Positions 20,959 to 34,036 of a stretch of DNA of 64,000 bases are shown piece after piece. Positions within the stretch are counted from its first letter, which is position 1, and each line of letters starts with the position of its first letter. A program made the translations under genes and the position numbers. The notes beneath the pieces are model-generated. The model made no database searches. It saw nothing but the letters and a program-made list of their open reading frames with translations, and had not been told where the DNA came from. Source of the stretch: Corbicula japonica (taxonomy: Eukaryota; Mollusca; Bivalvia; Venerida; Cyrenidae); the NCBI GenBank assembly GCA_038501625.1, contig JAZAYU010000035.1, positions 251,001 through 315,000 on the forward strand. The letters run 5' to 3'.

Positions 20959-23099
20959 CTCACTAAAGAAAATAAAATGGGGAACAGCCAAAGGCCAGTG
21001 GGTGGCAATTTGAAATTTCCTTTAATTTTCTTCTTTTAAATTAAAATCTCTATAAAACATTAGAATATTTATGAAATCTCGGCTGGTATTTGCAGGCAAA
21101 CGTTTCACTTAACAGAGTTTTATAACCACTCAAAAAAACTAGAATTAAGAAGCTAAATTTCAATTCGAGATTAATTTAACTAATGTATACATGTACTCAT
21201 CAAGTGAATAGTCGCATCTTTCGTTAATGTATATTTCTCACATTATTGAATCCTGAGTATGAATAGAACTTTAATACTGAAATAAAAGAGTTAAATAGTA
21301 AGGAATTCTACTGATTGCCAATGAACACAGAAGTCAACTGAATGAATTGAAATAAACAAAACTGAGCTAAAATGGCTTTCCCACAATTCGATTGATGTAT
21401 TGCAGAGCATTCTTGATCATTACCTTATAAATCACAACTGTAACAAGATGTTTTCCTTGATAAATCTCTGCATGTCGAAATATATTCAATTATTCGAATT
21501 GTCTCTGCACCATTCAGTTATTTCATTTTCCGTTCTCGTTGAAAAAACTTCTTTCGCAAGGCATATTAGAAATCTGAATGTCACCTTATATCTTTTTTAA
21601 ACTGAAATATCTTCTCTTTTTTGCAAAAGGAAATATTTTGCACTAAAACTTGAATGATTCATTCTTAAACATGTACATTAAAAATAGGTCGGCAAAAGAT
21701 AGACATCAATATTAGAATAGGAAACTCCAGCTTAAAATATACACGGATACTGGAATGGAGTTAACAGTTTTTATAATCCGACCAGTCCAATTAAACACAG
21801 AGATTAACCGAAGTTAAGTGCCTGTCTGGTACATTTTGTACATTTGCATAATAGCTGTTGATCCCTAGACAGCGTCTTGGTGATAACACACCGTTAAAGA
21901 CGTCAAATCAATCCTTAATCGCGAAAACAAACTTTTTAAATTTTATAATTTCGTCTGAACAGCACGATCGATATGAAAACTTAAAACCAGCCATGCACAT
22001 TTACTACTGATGTCAAATTTCGACTTTTGGTACCAAATACATATTAATGAATACCATTTTGAACTGTTGGCACTTTGCCGGATGTAAGAATGACTTATTT
22101 TCTGCTGACTGTGAAGATACGACTGAGAAGCTATAAATAGTAGTAATTTGCATATTTGTCCGCGTTGTCGTCTTTCTGGCATAATCTCCATTTTAATGAA
22201 GTGATGGATATGTATCGTTGCAAAATAACGCAAACATATATTGTTTCCTGGGTAAAGATTTAATACAATTATCGAATCAGTTATTATATAACATTAACAT
22301 CTGATGTTGTAAGAACGATATTCGACATCTATTTCATTACTTATTTATTTAAATAACTGTTGATTGACGATAAAATACACTTTAGGCAAAGACACTTTAA
22401 AAACGCCGAACTGACAGGTTCTATTTGGAGCCAATATAAATGATACACGATTGTGGTTTTATGCACATTTAACCTTTTTATATGCTATAACATTAGTCAC
22501 GTTCATACAGTCATGTACTTGATACCATTGTCGTATAGATGTTATATTTTGTGCAGCCACACGCAATGTCATGTCGCTGTCTTTATCTGTAAATAATAAT
22601 GTAATTTTAGGAATTTTAATTTCCCTTAGACTGATGATTAGCCTGCTAGACGTATGATGGTTGTTCGTGGCACTTGATATTTTCTATGAATTTACGGTAA
22701 ATTTTTTTTGTATTTTATGACGATAAAATATCGTTTCTGCCATCTCATATAACACTTACCCTGTATCGAGAATAAAATAAATAGTTGGGTCACATGGAAA
22801 TGACAAACTGAACTTTAGATTACAAGACGTTTTCGAAAAGTAAATCAATTCAGACAAATAGTGGTTACTTTGACCGAAGCTAAAACAAGTTAACAGAAGA
22901 TAATCGGTTTAACATTGAAGTTTTTCATCCTGCTGGTTTAGGCTTTATCACGGGAGACTCAGAAACAATCCGAGTCAAAACTACTAAATTATCACAATTG
23001 TTTGTGCTGTGTGACATAGTAAAAAGTCACCCCGTACATTCGATCAGTGTTGTTATAAGTTTCCTTCTTTGAAGGCTGTTAAATGCGATATTTATATTT

Positions 23100-23240
23100 G
23101 TGAAAATATTGAGCTGAGTTGCGCTCAACCCGGGGCTAGGCGACGTAAACAGTAATATGCATTTCCATTACTGCAAATGAAAACCTCAATCAAAAAGAGC
23201 CTGCAATATTTTGATTTTGTCGTGATCGTTCCTTTTCCAT
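23100..23240 (+). repeat. Dispersed repeat, GCTCAACCCGGGGCTAGGC family
   Basis: Counterpart in unit 2 of the 4025 copy, and better preserved: TTGCGCTCAACCCGGGGCTA, then ATATGCATTTCCATTACTGC, then a CCTGCAATATTTT tail. Confidence 0.7.
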
Positions 23241-23859
23241 TTATATATCCCCTGTACATATTTAAGATGATGTGGTAGTAAACAACAAGTATAAAGTAAG
23301 AAAAACATATATAGCAACGTTGCAAACTAGAAAAGAAGCAGTGAACTTCGAAAATGCTTGCAGATAAAATACTTATTTTATTGCGGGATGGTTTTGTGTT
23401 CTGCGAGAAACACTTACACATTGATCTTAAAATTTATCTCCCATGTTTTGATTTTGTTTCCATTTTATCATAGATGTAGTGAGAACGTAAAGGGGCTCCG
23501 TCCAGTTCTTTTTTGTTCTTTTTAAAATTTTGATTTCCATGAAATGGTTCGTCTCAAAAGCCATATATTTGCACTTAGTGCATGTAATGAATCTGTTTTC
23601 CGCCATAAATGTTTAAAAGAGATAGTATCTAAAGCTGCGTATGGTACAAAACCTAAACAAAACAGAACCCGATCCGGGCGCAGGTAATAGTAAGAAATTG
23701 TCAACCCATTTAAGACATTTGAGTACTTTCAACGTATATCAGAATTAACAACTTGAAGACAGTTTGCCTAATCGACTAAAAAGGTGAGAAAGATGTAACT
23801 GTACAGAGTGAACCAATTAACAAACAGTGGAAAATAACTTGAAACAAACATTTATGCAA

Positions 23860-23960
23860 AACTGAAAATAGCTTCGACTGGGACTCGAACTTCGGACTTC
23901 TCGCTTAAGATCTTAACCCAACTCGGCGGCCTGAACCGCTATCTCATATGACAAAACAAT
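23860..23960 (-). repeat. tRNA-like / SINE head
   Basis: On the minus strand it reads ...GCCGAGTTGGGTTAAGATCT... followed by AAGTTCGAGTCCCAGTCG, that is, A-box-like and B-box sequences (GTTCGAGTCCC) about 35 bases apart. A full cloverleaf with paired acceptor is not apparent. Probably a SINE head or decayed tRNA pseudogene. Confidence 0.5.
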
Positions 23961-26900
23961 CACTTGTTCGCATTTATTAGACAATAATATTTTTTAACAG
24001 AAACGTTTACTTCAGGTTTGGTGAGGAATGGACATGCGTACGAAAATCTTAAAGAAGAATTGTTCAAGAAAAACTTTTAAGTTTTACAACTGGAACTCGT
24101 AAAATTGTACCTGCTAATTTCCATTCACTAAGCTACGAAAAGCAATATCAACATAAGCAGCTACATATGTCTTAATTCAAGTTATTTTCAAGAATGTCTG
24201 GAAATAATTGACAAACAAATCTTGCTGCATTATTTCTTGATAGATATGTGGAAGAAGTGGTTCCGGAAACAGCGACAGGAATTGTAGTTCATTAGAGATT
24301 GCATGGCAGAACAACTTGTAAACGATGTCCGAAAAATAAAAACACGAATTAACCGGACAACACAGATATTTTGATCACGAGGGAAAAGTTAGCAGGATAA
24401 AAGTACATTTTGTAAAAATGTGATCGAGTTCCGAAGTTTTATTTCTCAATTTCCCTACATGCATTCAGAAATGTTTAGCTCCTGTCGATTGTTTAGCAAA
24501 CCGAAAAAGTCAGTGCAGCTGTCGACTGTAAAATGAAGAAGGGACTCATAGCAACTGTTTGTAGTCCATTAAACTCAACAGGATAACTATCCTATTTCAT
24601 CCAAGTGTTGTCGTCGTCATTTGTTATCGTTTTTTTAACTGTAAACATTACCGATATATCAAAGACCTACGAAGTGTTTATTTGGATGTTTGAAAAAGAC
24701 TACAATTTCCTTTACAATTGTTAAAAATTGGAAAACCGTTAATATATCGTGGGATTTCTCTTTCTTGAACAATCCGTCTTTGTCCACTTCCTGAATACTT
24801 GTCTCTAAACGTGCACATCCGGATAAAAACAACATTTCACGCCAATTTGGAAACATTTATATGCATGTAAGAATCCAACATTTACCGTAAGGTTACATGT
24901 CTTTAATGAATATCGTAAAATCACCCTTTTATGCAGCTTCTTGAGCACATACAGTGTTGACCTTCGACACCAATGTGAGATATACATAGCTATCTATAAC
25001 AACGTGTACTTTCATTCCATCATGATTTCCGTCAAAGGGTCTAAAAGTCAATGTCCGCGAAAAGTACTGGTTTGGTTATAATTTATATTTCCACTACATA
25101 TGATGATCAGCTATATTTACAATTGTTCTTTTTAATTTCTGAATGAACTTTTGTTAAATTAAATTATATCAAAATAAAACTATTTTCAATCTTTTTTGTG
25201 ATTCCAAAGAGGTTATTAGACTAGTCGATCATGATTTCTACCAGGACAGCTCTTGTGGGTTTTGGCTTCATACCATTATGTACGAGTTTGTAGTGCTAAA
25301 TATCTAAACTGAATTATACCACGAGTTCGAAAGAGTTTATTAGAATAAAGGCTTTGATGAATTGCTTGAGCAATTTTGCTGTCTAGTCAGTAAAAAAATA
25401 TTATAAGTCTATTGGTGTCTTTCATATATGATAAGCCTACCCTAGTTTTAAATGGCCTCCTTTATTTACCAACACTTTTTTCAAAATTTATTTTTCCGAT
25501 CGTCCAATCATTCCGAGGTCGACGTCTGAAGATTAAAGAGAGACATTTACCCAGATGTTTATATGAAATCAATTGACAAATAAAGTCGAAATGTTCCAAT
25601 AAATGCTAGACCTAGAGAGAAAAAAATGTTAAACGCAATGTTTATGTGACGTAAGACTGTATCTAGAGATAAATCATTTAAGTTACACAGAATTAGACAG
25701 CCTCCTTGTTCAATGTATGGTAACAAATGCTTGCGACATACGTAATTCATGTGTCCGTATTACATTAAATGGCAGCAACTAGAGCTTCTCGTCGTTAAAA
25801 TACTGTTTGATTTGAGAAAGAGAATCCCATAGGTTTTGTGTGTAAACGATATATAACAGAGATACAACATACCCCCTTTTTACATTTTTTTCTCATGAAA
25901 CGATTAAATTCATATGTTTTTGTATTACAAGTCGTTTGTTGTTTGTTGTAAATATTTGATACAATCTATTTAAATAGATTTGTATGCTAAAACAAAATAA
26001 GCAGAATAAGTCTTTCTTTCTGAAGAACGGATGTTTTATGTAACACTATGAAAATGTTTGTATTTAAAACAAACTCATCGCTTTAAATATAAGCACTATG
26101 TAACTGATAATTGCTTGTATGGTTTAACAGTTGAACCTGCCAAAGCAGCCACCTGCATTCAGAAACCGCCTGTCTAACATAGCCAGTTTGATTATGTACT
26201 AAACTGACATTTTTTCTTATTGTTACCTGTCTTATACAGCCAGCTGTGTTTAGCATCCACTATTTGTCACTCCCTAGTTGGCTGCTTAATACGGTTTGGC
26301 TATTTTTCAATACAAGGAATATTTAGGCCTAAGATAATTGGATATAGTGAAGAAAGAAAATCGATTTGAAATTGTATCAACAGTAAAATCTTATATATAT
26401 TAACACTAAGTCTAAATATATACTAATATATGCATCTATTTAAAGTTCTTTTGAGTCAAGAACAAAAAACTGCATAAATTGACAACAATTGTGGGAGAAT
26501 GTGTCAGCAAAGATCACAACAACCGGCGAGAATGTGTTTGTAAAGCCTCGGCAACAAGCAATGCGCGTCGCTTAGCTCATTGCAAGTACATATTATACAC
26601 AAAAAATAAAGTTAATTTAGTATCTTTTAATACATACTTCTGACTTCTTTACAGGCTACATACTTTTGACTCGGGCTATTAATTTCTGTTTTATCAAATT
26701 ACGTATCAGAAAAAAGATAATGTACAAAGTTCTAAAATCTTTCCTAATAATAAATTTATATTAAACAATGTTCTATTTGCATCATCACCTCATTCGATTC
26801 ACCAAGTACAAAAATAAACAGAATTATTAAATACGAATCGTATTTCAATATTTCATATTCGCGACAGTGTCACATAAAAAGGTATGTCGATGTTTGAAAT

Positions 26901-27240
26901 TAATATAATTGCACAATTTACAATCAACCTTAACAGTCCTGTACCAGAGCGCCAGATGCACCAGTCATACAAAGTGCTGTAATAAAAATGTATATCCAAG
27001 CTTAGTAACATTTTTAATTAGGGGCCGTCGACAGTTTTCAATGCACAGTCATTGGAAATAAAATTGTGAAAAAAATTGTCAAAATCTGTCTTAGGGCAAA
27101 ATTCAGAGCAGTAAAAATTTGCCCAAATTCATGTAATTTGTTTATCTTTATTTACGAAACATTAAAACACAAAAAGCAAGATCTAAAAAATCTCTGAATT
27201 CTATTTACATCAAAACATAAAAAAACCTAAATAACATATA
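23961..27240. other. AT-rich interval, no gene recognised
   Basis: About 3.3 kb without similarity to known proteins, long ORFs or duplicated blocks in the window. The short minus-strand ORFs (24659-24987, 25559-25750) have no recognisable domains and overlap nothing conserved. It may contain introns or regulatory DNA of a gene outside the window. Confidence 0.4.
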
Positions 27241-27350
27241 ACAAGTTCAAGTTCAAGTTCAATATTTTATTAGGCATAAACAATATTGTTTCTTGCCCTT
27301 AACAATGGCAGATGTATTACATAAACAGTACCAACGTTTGCAGGTCATTT
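27241..27350 (-). mobile_element. LINE 3' terminus fragment
   Basis: The minus strand ends ...TAATAAAATATTGAACTTGAA with the hexamer TTGAAC repeated. This is the typical short-repeat tail of L2/CR1-like LINEs in invertebrates and fish. Coding sequence upstream is not recognisable. Confidence 0.5.
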
Positions 27351-27469
27351 CTCTTTGTGCACCTTTGATACAGATATATTTTAATTTTAAAACATTATTT
27401 TAAGCAAATCAGACAACCATCACATTTACTGTTACCTGTTTTTTATTTGCAATATCCCCCGATTCTAAT

Positions 27470-27600
27470 TATTTGATACAACAACGGTGGCGGTTATAAA
27501 TATTTGATTGCGACAATAAGGAGGCGGATAACTCAAGTGCCTACTGTGCGAAACAAATTAACGCGAAAGCGTTAAATAGAAGTGTTATATTTTGATAGCA
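27470..27600 (+). repeat. Dispersed repeat, TATAAATATTTGATTGCGACAA family
   Basis: The word TATAAATATTTGATTGCGACAA (here at about 27496), followed by GGCGGATAACT, GCCTAC and AAATTAACGCGAA, recurs at 36825-36860, 37978-38075, 54288-54330 and 54748-54850. Four of these lie in the large segmental duplication; this one is independent. Non-coding. Confidence 0.6.
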
Positions 27601-29060
27601 TAAATCATTTTTGATTTTAAGTGAATATTTTAGTGAGTACAAAAACAAAAATCTTAATAATATTCATAATTTATTGTCTCCTCTAAGCATTTTGTTTGAA
27701 TAACAGCGGCTTCTTCAAGTAGTAGTTGTACTTGTAGTACGTTGTTTTCTCATTAGTCACTACGTTCAAACGAAAAAATAAGCATTCAAGTATGAGTCTA
27801 TTGACCAATAAAATTGCTTAAAACCTTCTTTAGTACATTTAACGTTGAAATGTCTTAAAAATCACTTATTTAAATATTTCTATTCTACTAAATGTCTGTA
27901 AACCGTAAGTCTGCTTAAGGAAAATACACAACCTTATTTATCAATTTTAATCTCAATCAATCAACTGGCAATGTTTTTATCTTAAACCGTTTAAACTCTC
28001 AAATCATAACCCAATAAGCATCATATTCATCAATATCTGGTTCAATTTCGGAATAACCGGGAAAAAAAACAAAAGCATATCCGAAAACGCCTACATTTCT
28101 CTCGGATGCATTACTCAGGAACGCTGACTCGGTACTTTTTCTATTCATCATCTACCAATCATCATTGCGTAGCAACTAAAAAAACAATCTTGTTTCAAGA
28201 TGAACAAATCTTTATTTTATGCTAACCAATGAAATACTGAGTTCTATCAGTGAAATGTATTCCATATCACTCACAGTGTGACTGATATAGATTCTATATC
28301 AGTCACTGTGCCGAACTACTTTTTCAGACAATATTCTGTACGAATTCGGCCATTTTGTTTAAATTGTTTTCACTTTTATAATGTGTAGAGAATACTGAAA
28401 TATCAAAGAAATATGAGGGGTGTCTTTAAGAATTTGAAACAAAAATAATTTTGCAAAAACCATTGGGAACAGTCGACAAACCTGTCATTATTATTATAAA
28501 CAGCGGGTTTACGGGTCGTAGGCTTCCAACATGTCCAATGTGCAACATCCAGTTTCTACTTTTTCCAGCTGACTAGAATACTTGAAAAAAGCTAGTCTCT
28601 GTATTTCCTTGTCCAAAATAATAGTCTTTATTTAATTTTTTCCTTCCTTCAAGACTTCAGTCAGTTGAAATTTATCACCAGCAACAAAGCCATTTTCAGT
28701 TTTTATTTCGAAACCGAAATGGCCTAGACGCGGGCATAGAATCGGGATTTCTTATCTTCAAGCATATAAATCCATCAGCACAGAAAAAACACATTTAAGT
28801 CTAATCCAATCCAAAAAATATGTCCGAAATTGATTACACACTTGTCATGCCGGAAGGAATATCGTTTCTCGAAAATGACGTCAGTTTTCATTAGCCTTGG
28901 CTGGAGCGGCTCCTGTTTCAACCGGATTATAATACTAGACTCTCTCGTAGTACAAATGGGACTCTCTCGTAGTCAAATTATCTGTGAATCGTTTTTATTT
29001 GTCATTGATCACAAGTTGAATAAATCGTTAAAATTTAACACACTTGTTTTCTCATCCAAT
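27601..29060. other. Non-coding interval with a short palindrome
   Basis: No gene recognised. A near-perfect inverted repeat lies at 28272-28310 (CACAGTGTGACTGATATAG and CTATATCAGTCACTGTG, loop ATT), and a short direct repeat GACTCTCTCGTAGT occurs twice at about 28937-28974. Confidence 0.5.
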
Positions 29061-29132
29061 ATGGCGGATTGTGTATTGCCTGACACAACTGTCAATGTAT
29101 TCATACGCGACGTATTCATACGCGACATATTG
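29061..29132 (+). CDS. Possible first coding exon (speculative)
   Basis: ATGGCGGAT in a favourable context (CCAATATGG) opens 24 codons ending directly before GTAAGT (29133-29138), a consensus 5' splice site in frame. The peptide starts MADCVLPDTTVN and contains a perfect 15-base tandem duplication (VFIRD twice). No domain is recognisable and no acceptor or second exon can be linked. It could be chance; the start and donor match is the only reason to list it. Confidence 0.2.
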
Positions 29133-30176
29133 GTAAGTCAAAAAATAGTACTGTTATTTTTATTGAAGTTAGCATAAAATAAATAGAAAATTTGTTTGTT
29201 TTTCGTGAAAATATTTAATTGTATCACTTCTCGATGTGATATATTCCATATCCACTCAAAACAAACAAATATCCTCTATTTATCTGAGATATTGAACTCA
29301 CTTCCGTCATCCCATGATTTACTCAAAAGGCTTTGCCTTTGCATGTCAAACAAATAGTTGAAGTTGTTTACTGACAGATACATATTGTCGTTAAAGTCGT
29401 TCACAGCATACACATGTATTCAAATATGCATGTAAAATTAATACGTGTAGTTTATAGTCAAACCGAGCATACAAAGGAAATATTTATTGGTAACCTGTTG
29501 TTTTCGTGACAAAATTTAATAGCAAATCGAAAACAAGCATGCTCATTTCGGACTGATTAGCGATATATTTAATGATTGTCTTTGTCGAAGTTTTAAAATG
29601 TTATATGAGATAAAATGCGTAATCAATTGAACTGCAGATTTGGATTAGACACTAATAAAGAAGTGTGCTCACAGTTTCACAATGTAATACTTCCTTCAGA
29701 AACTTAAAGTGTTGCAGAAATTTCAGCATGCCTATAGCCTCTAGGTAATTGCTTGTCAATACAAGCTGTAGTGTGTAGGCGATAATTAGCATTACATAAT
29801 AGAAACGCTGAAGTGACTATTATATTTAACCGTTGTGTTCTTCCTGGTTTAATCATTTTTTCATCAAGTCTTACTTAATGCATGTATGAAAAGAATGAGC
29901 CCTATTTCTGATTAAACTGTTTCATTTCATTTTTTTCAAAGCTGTCGAATCATACAAAGATTGTTTGTAAAATCTCGCCATGAATACAGGTAGCTTATTT
30001 GATGTCATATAAAGAATCTACATACATGTACATATCTTTTAATTTGGTCTTATTCCCTGAATGAATTTACTACATGATGTAGTCCTTCTTACACATAATC
30101 TTAATATATAAATGAATCCAGCACCATATGTGCAGTGGCACCTACACATTATCAACAAGTAGATTTCGAGATACTT

Positions 30177-30323
30177 GTCCCAAGGATATAAAACTGAGAT
30201 TTGAAACCAGTCTCAAATCTCAAGCATCTGATTGGCTGAAATGACGACCAGTCACCATTTCGGCCAATCAGATGCTTGAGATTTGAGACTGGTTTCCATG
30301 CTCAGTTTTATAACCTTGGGCAC
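30177..30323. repeat. Foldback palindrome element, intact
   Basis: Almost perfectly self-complementary over about 147 bases with a very short centre. The left arm runs ATATAAAACTGAG...CAGTCTCAAATCTCAAGCAT...GGCTGAAATG and the right arm is its reverse complement, ending TTTTATAACCTTGGGCAC. The same element recurs at 48232-48378 and 52834-52959, with half-copies elsewhere. A non-autonomous foldback MITE. Confidence 0.85.
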
Positions 30324-30603
30324 AGGCGTGTCTGTTGCGTAAAGGCAAATAAGGTAATGACAAACGTGTAGATATTAGTAGCTGGAAACGCACGCTTTAA
30401 TGTGTCTTTTTATACCATATGCGACAAGAACATGACATTCCTGATATTTAAGGAAATACATGTAACCCAACTTCCTGATTCAAAGTCAGTAACACCAGAC
30501 AAGACATAATTAGACGTTTTGTTTTCCACAAATAGCATAATTACATGTATACGTCCAGTGTCGACTGATGTCTTATAAAAATGTAAGTCGATGTAAATGA
30601 CCC
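30321..30603 (+). repeat. Inverted block within the segmental duplication
   Basis: Matches 45050-45335 in the opposite orientation (for example TTACATGTATACGTCCAGTG here against its complement at about 45105-45125), while flanking sequence matches directly. It abuts the foldback palindrome at 30177-30323. Palindrome-mediated inversion is a natural explanation. Confidence 0.7.
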
Positions 30604-33600
30604 AGCTCTGAGTGAAAGCCACTCCAGACACACGAGATCCTGATACATTGTTTAATCGATTACGTTTGATAAAGAAGATAGAAAAAGAAACTTTTAAATA
30701 CAGAGCATATTTACATGTGCTAGCGTTCAAATCAATCGAAACATTGGCTAAAAATGCATTGTCAACTTCTAATTTGTCTTCAATTAAATTTATAGATAAA
30801 CCTAAAGCCATAGAGCGCCTAGCCATCCATGCAAGAGACAGGCTCAGTACATGCCATCCGTATTCCCCAAAAGTAAAATTTCAAGTATGCTTTTATGCTG
30901 CCACCCAAAGTGATTAACATTCTGCATGGTTTCAGATTAGCATATTACCATCAAGGGAGGTAATTGAAACTGATAACTACACTAAAGGCGAAGTATAGTC
31001 TAAGTAACAAGAAGCCAACTATGACAGGTCGCAAGTCTGCCAAGTCTGCTATAAAGCGCATGAAATGAGACATCATATGTAATCTTATATTATATGCAAA
31101 CTGACATTATCAGAATACCCTTTTATATTGAATATCGCTAACATAATCAATTTAATTATGATATATTTGCTTCTACTTGCATTCCGTGTTTCTATCTAGC
31201 ATCGATTTTACAGAGTTATGACCAGATATGAGAAACCCTACATTAGGAACACCCCAAATTTAAGACCACTTAATAACAAAAACGTCTATTCCAATGACCA
31301 ATTTCAACTTTTACATCATTTTTCTCCCCAAACTAAAGGCCATCCCATTGTAGAGACCACATTTTTCCAGATAAAAGGTGGTTTTAATAGCGGGGTTTCG
31401 CTGTGTCTACAGTTTTGTTTTGGTAATAAATTTAGAGGGTTCTTAAAAAAATGCCATATTATAGACGAATAATTTTTTCAGCAACAAAGTCAGGCAAGCA
31501 TAGACAACAACACGAAGAATAAGAAGTTGGAAATGTGATTCTACAGAAAAGTTAATGCTTCTTAGAAAAGTACTCGTACAAAAAAATCTCAAGTCTTCAA
31601 TAGAAGATGAGGGACCAAGTTTATATATAAAAAGTAAAGAACCCAGTCTCAAATCTCACGCAAACAAATGGCTGAAATGGAGACTTGTTGTTGCAGGAGA
31701 TTGGTTATACAAACAGAGCATTAAGCGTCTATCCCATCACATGTTATGTAATTGTACCTTTAAATGATGTTTAAATTATTAAATACATAATGAATATGTA
31801 AGAAAATGGATATATAAACATAAAAAGTGTACGCCAAAAAAGATTTCTACTGGTTGACAATATTGAAAGGTCAAGGTTGCGTAAAGCATCCGCTTACTGT
31901 TTTCGCTCTTTTTGTTTGAGCTATTGCGCTGTTATTCTAGCTGATTACCTTATAAATCACAAACTGTAATAAACTGTAACAGGATTTTCACTTGATAAAT
32001 GCCTGCATGTCAAAATAGATTTCAATTATCCAAATTGTTTCTGAAACTTTTTTTGTATCATTCTGAAACCTATCCTGTAAAAGTACTTATATGGCAACGT
32101 AAAATATCTGTTCTTGTCTATGTCCAATTATTAAACAAGTCTCTTTTGGCAAACGAGAACATTTTAAAGAAAGGGATATGACACAACGCGTATTTTTTTT
32201 ATTCTCGTTGTACATTTTCCATGTTCTAGTTGCTTTTAAAGGCATTTGATTTATAAAAAAGTGGTGGTAACTCAGAATATTTCAACGCTGTCTATACTTT
32301 ATTACAGATTAACTGACAATTTTCTACTGAGCAGTGTCCAATTAAACAAAGGCTGTTTGTTCAAGCAAGCAATTACGCGTTTACGATAACGCCTTCGTTG
32401 TGTTATATATGTTAGCCAGTCACAGACAAAAGGACATATTTAAAATTGTTTTGTGCATACACTCCATGACCCCATTTTTATCAAACGCGTGTCATTCACG
32501 AAAATGCTCAGCTTTATTTTACATTAAAAAATGAAAACATTTGTGTTCAGTTTATAAACTATGTTCATCTGTTGTTTTTATTTTTATTCTTCCTGGATTT
32601 TGTGAGGTGTGAACCGGTGAAAGCAAAAACTCTTTGTAATGCTCACTTTTATTCAGTACACATCTAAATTATTTTTAGAATGAGTTTTAAATATTTATAT
32701 ATCTGTATTTTCTATATCTCTATTTAAATATCTGTTTAACAAGGCTTAAATTAAATTCATTGTAATCGTGGAAAATTCATATATAAATCACTGATTGAAT
32801 GTATGGAGTGACTTTATACCACTCTACGTTACATCGTTTAGCAGCGTATATAGATTTTTACTTACGGATATTATTAAGACTCAAATTGATAAAGGGATTA
32901 ACATTAAATATGTTCCAGCGAGTCTTTCTTCGGAGTGACATCGAATTGACAGTTTCGTTGTTGTTTTATTTCTTTGTTAAAAATGGAACAATCTGTCGGC
33001 ATACCGAAATTTGTGGACCACCGTTGTTCATCTATGCTTGCTGACATTGAGAGTATCGTGTTTTCAACATTTAAGTTCTAATGAGCTTAACAAATTGATT
33101 AACATGTTTGACTTCTATTCCAGCTTTAAAATGGTTAAAGAAATTCGAACGAAGAACATAACCAATCCAATACTTTAGGACTCTAGGCGGAAGATGCTGA
33201 CATAATCGACATCACTTCCCAATCCACTGAATCAACTAGTACTTAAAATAACATTGGTGAAATGCCTGCAGTCACATTTGAATAATTAGCTGTTTATCCC
33301 TTGATAGTTTCTTGATAATTATCCGTTGTTAAAAATGTCAAATAAACCTCACATTTCGAAGAACTTCCTCAATATTTTAAGTTCTCCTGAGAAAAAAAGT
33401 TAATAGTTGATATTAACTTTACGCGTTTATCTTTGTGTTTTGCTTCAGTCTGAATTCTTTGCTCAAATTCCGGTACGAAAGCTATAAAAAATATAATTAT
33501 TTTAATTTAATACAAGCTTATAATAACAGCCATTTTTCTGTAGGCTTACAAAAATTGATTAATCTATTGACTGATAATATTCACACAATATTTCTTAAGC

Positions 33601-33954
33601 ATTAAATCACCTTTTAAAATGACCGCCTCCGTACAATGATATGGCAAATTTCAAATTCTTTTGTGGTTTCAGAGAAATTTCAGATCTTTAAAAGAATAAT
33701 TTCAAATAATCAGAAACCACTAACGTAAAGTCATTTTGCTATTTTGTGAGGTCGTTTTGAAGAATAAGGTCGATTTCGATTTCCTGAAAACACATATTCT
33801 CACGACGTGCCTTGTGTACTTAATTTGTTTATCCAGACATATCACTCGATTTGAAAACGTTTAGCAAGATAGAATAATGGCTGTCATTTTGTGACAGTCA
33901 CCTTTTTCATGGACAAGTGTTGTCTGAGCTTATTGCTCGTAATTTTGTACTGGG

Positions 33955-34036
33955 TTGAAGGTTATAAAGCTGAGTTTGGAAACCAGTCTCAAATCTCAAG
34001 CATCTGATTGGTGGAATGGCGACTGGTCTCCTTTAA
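33955..34036. repeat. Half copy of the foldback element
   Basis: Carries only the left arm (GGTTATAAAGCTGAG...CAGTCTCAAATCTCAAGCAT...) and stops near the palindrome centre, where Naiad copy 3 begins. The insertion appears to have replaced the right arm. Other partial arms are at about 31643-31690, 45010-45050 and 45717-45785. Confidence 0.7.

Larger units (their letters stand above)
5864..23806 (+). repeat. Tandem segmental duplication, unit 2 (interrupted)
   Basis: Second copy of the 738-5863 block. Homology runs 5864-7017 and resumes at about 20028, ending near 23806. The intervening 13 kb is a nested set of transposons absent from unit 1. Neighbouring words at the break (AGATATGAACATATAG on the left, GATAGCTTTTGCACGG on the right) are contiguous in unit 1 at about 1852-1890. 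No host gene is visible in either part. Confidence 0.75.

Noticed and set aside
28830..29177. 115-codon plus-strand ORF as a gene
   Set aside because: No recognisable domain, not conserved, and its first half reads through non-coding repeats; only the ATGGCGG/GTAAGT part is kept as a weak exon candidate.
30410..30826. 138-codon minus-strand ORF
   Set aside because: It spans the inverted block; its counterpart near 45050-45335 is broken, and there is no domain.
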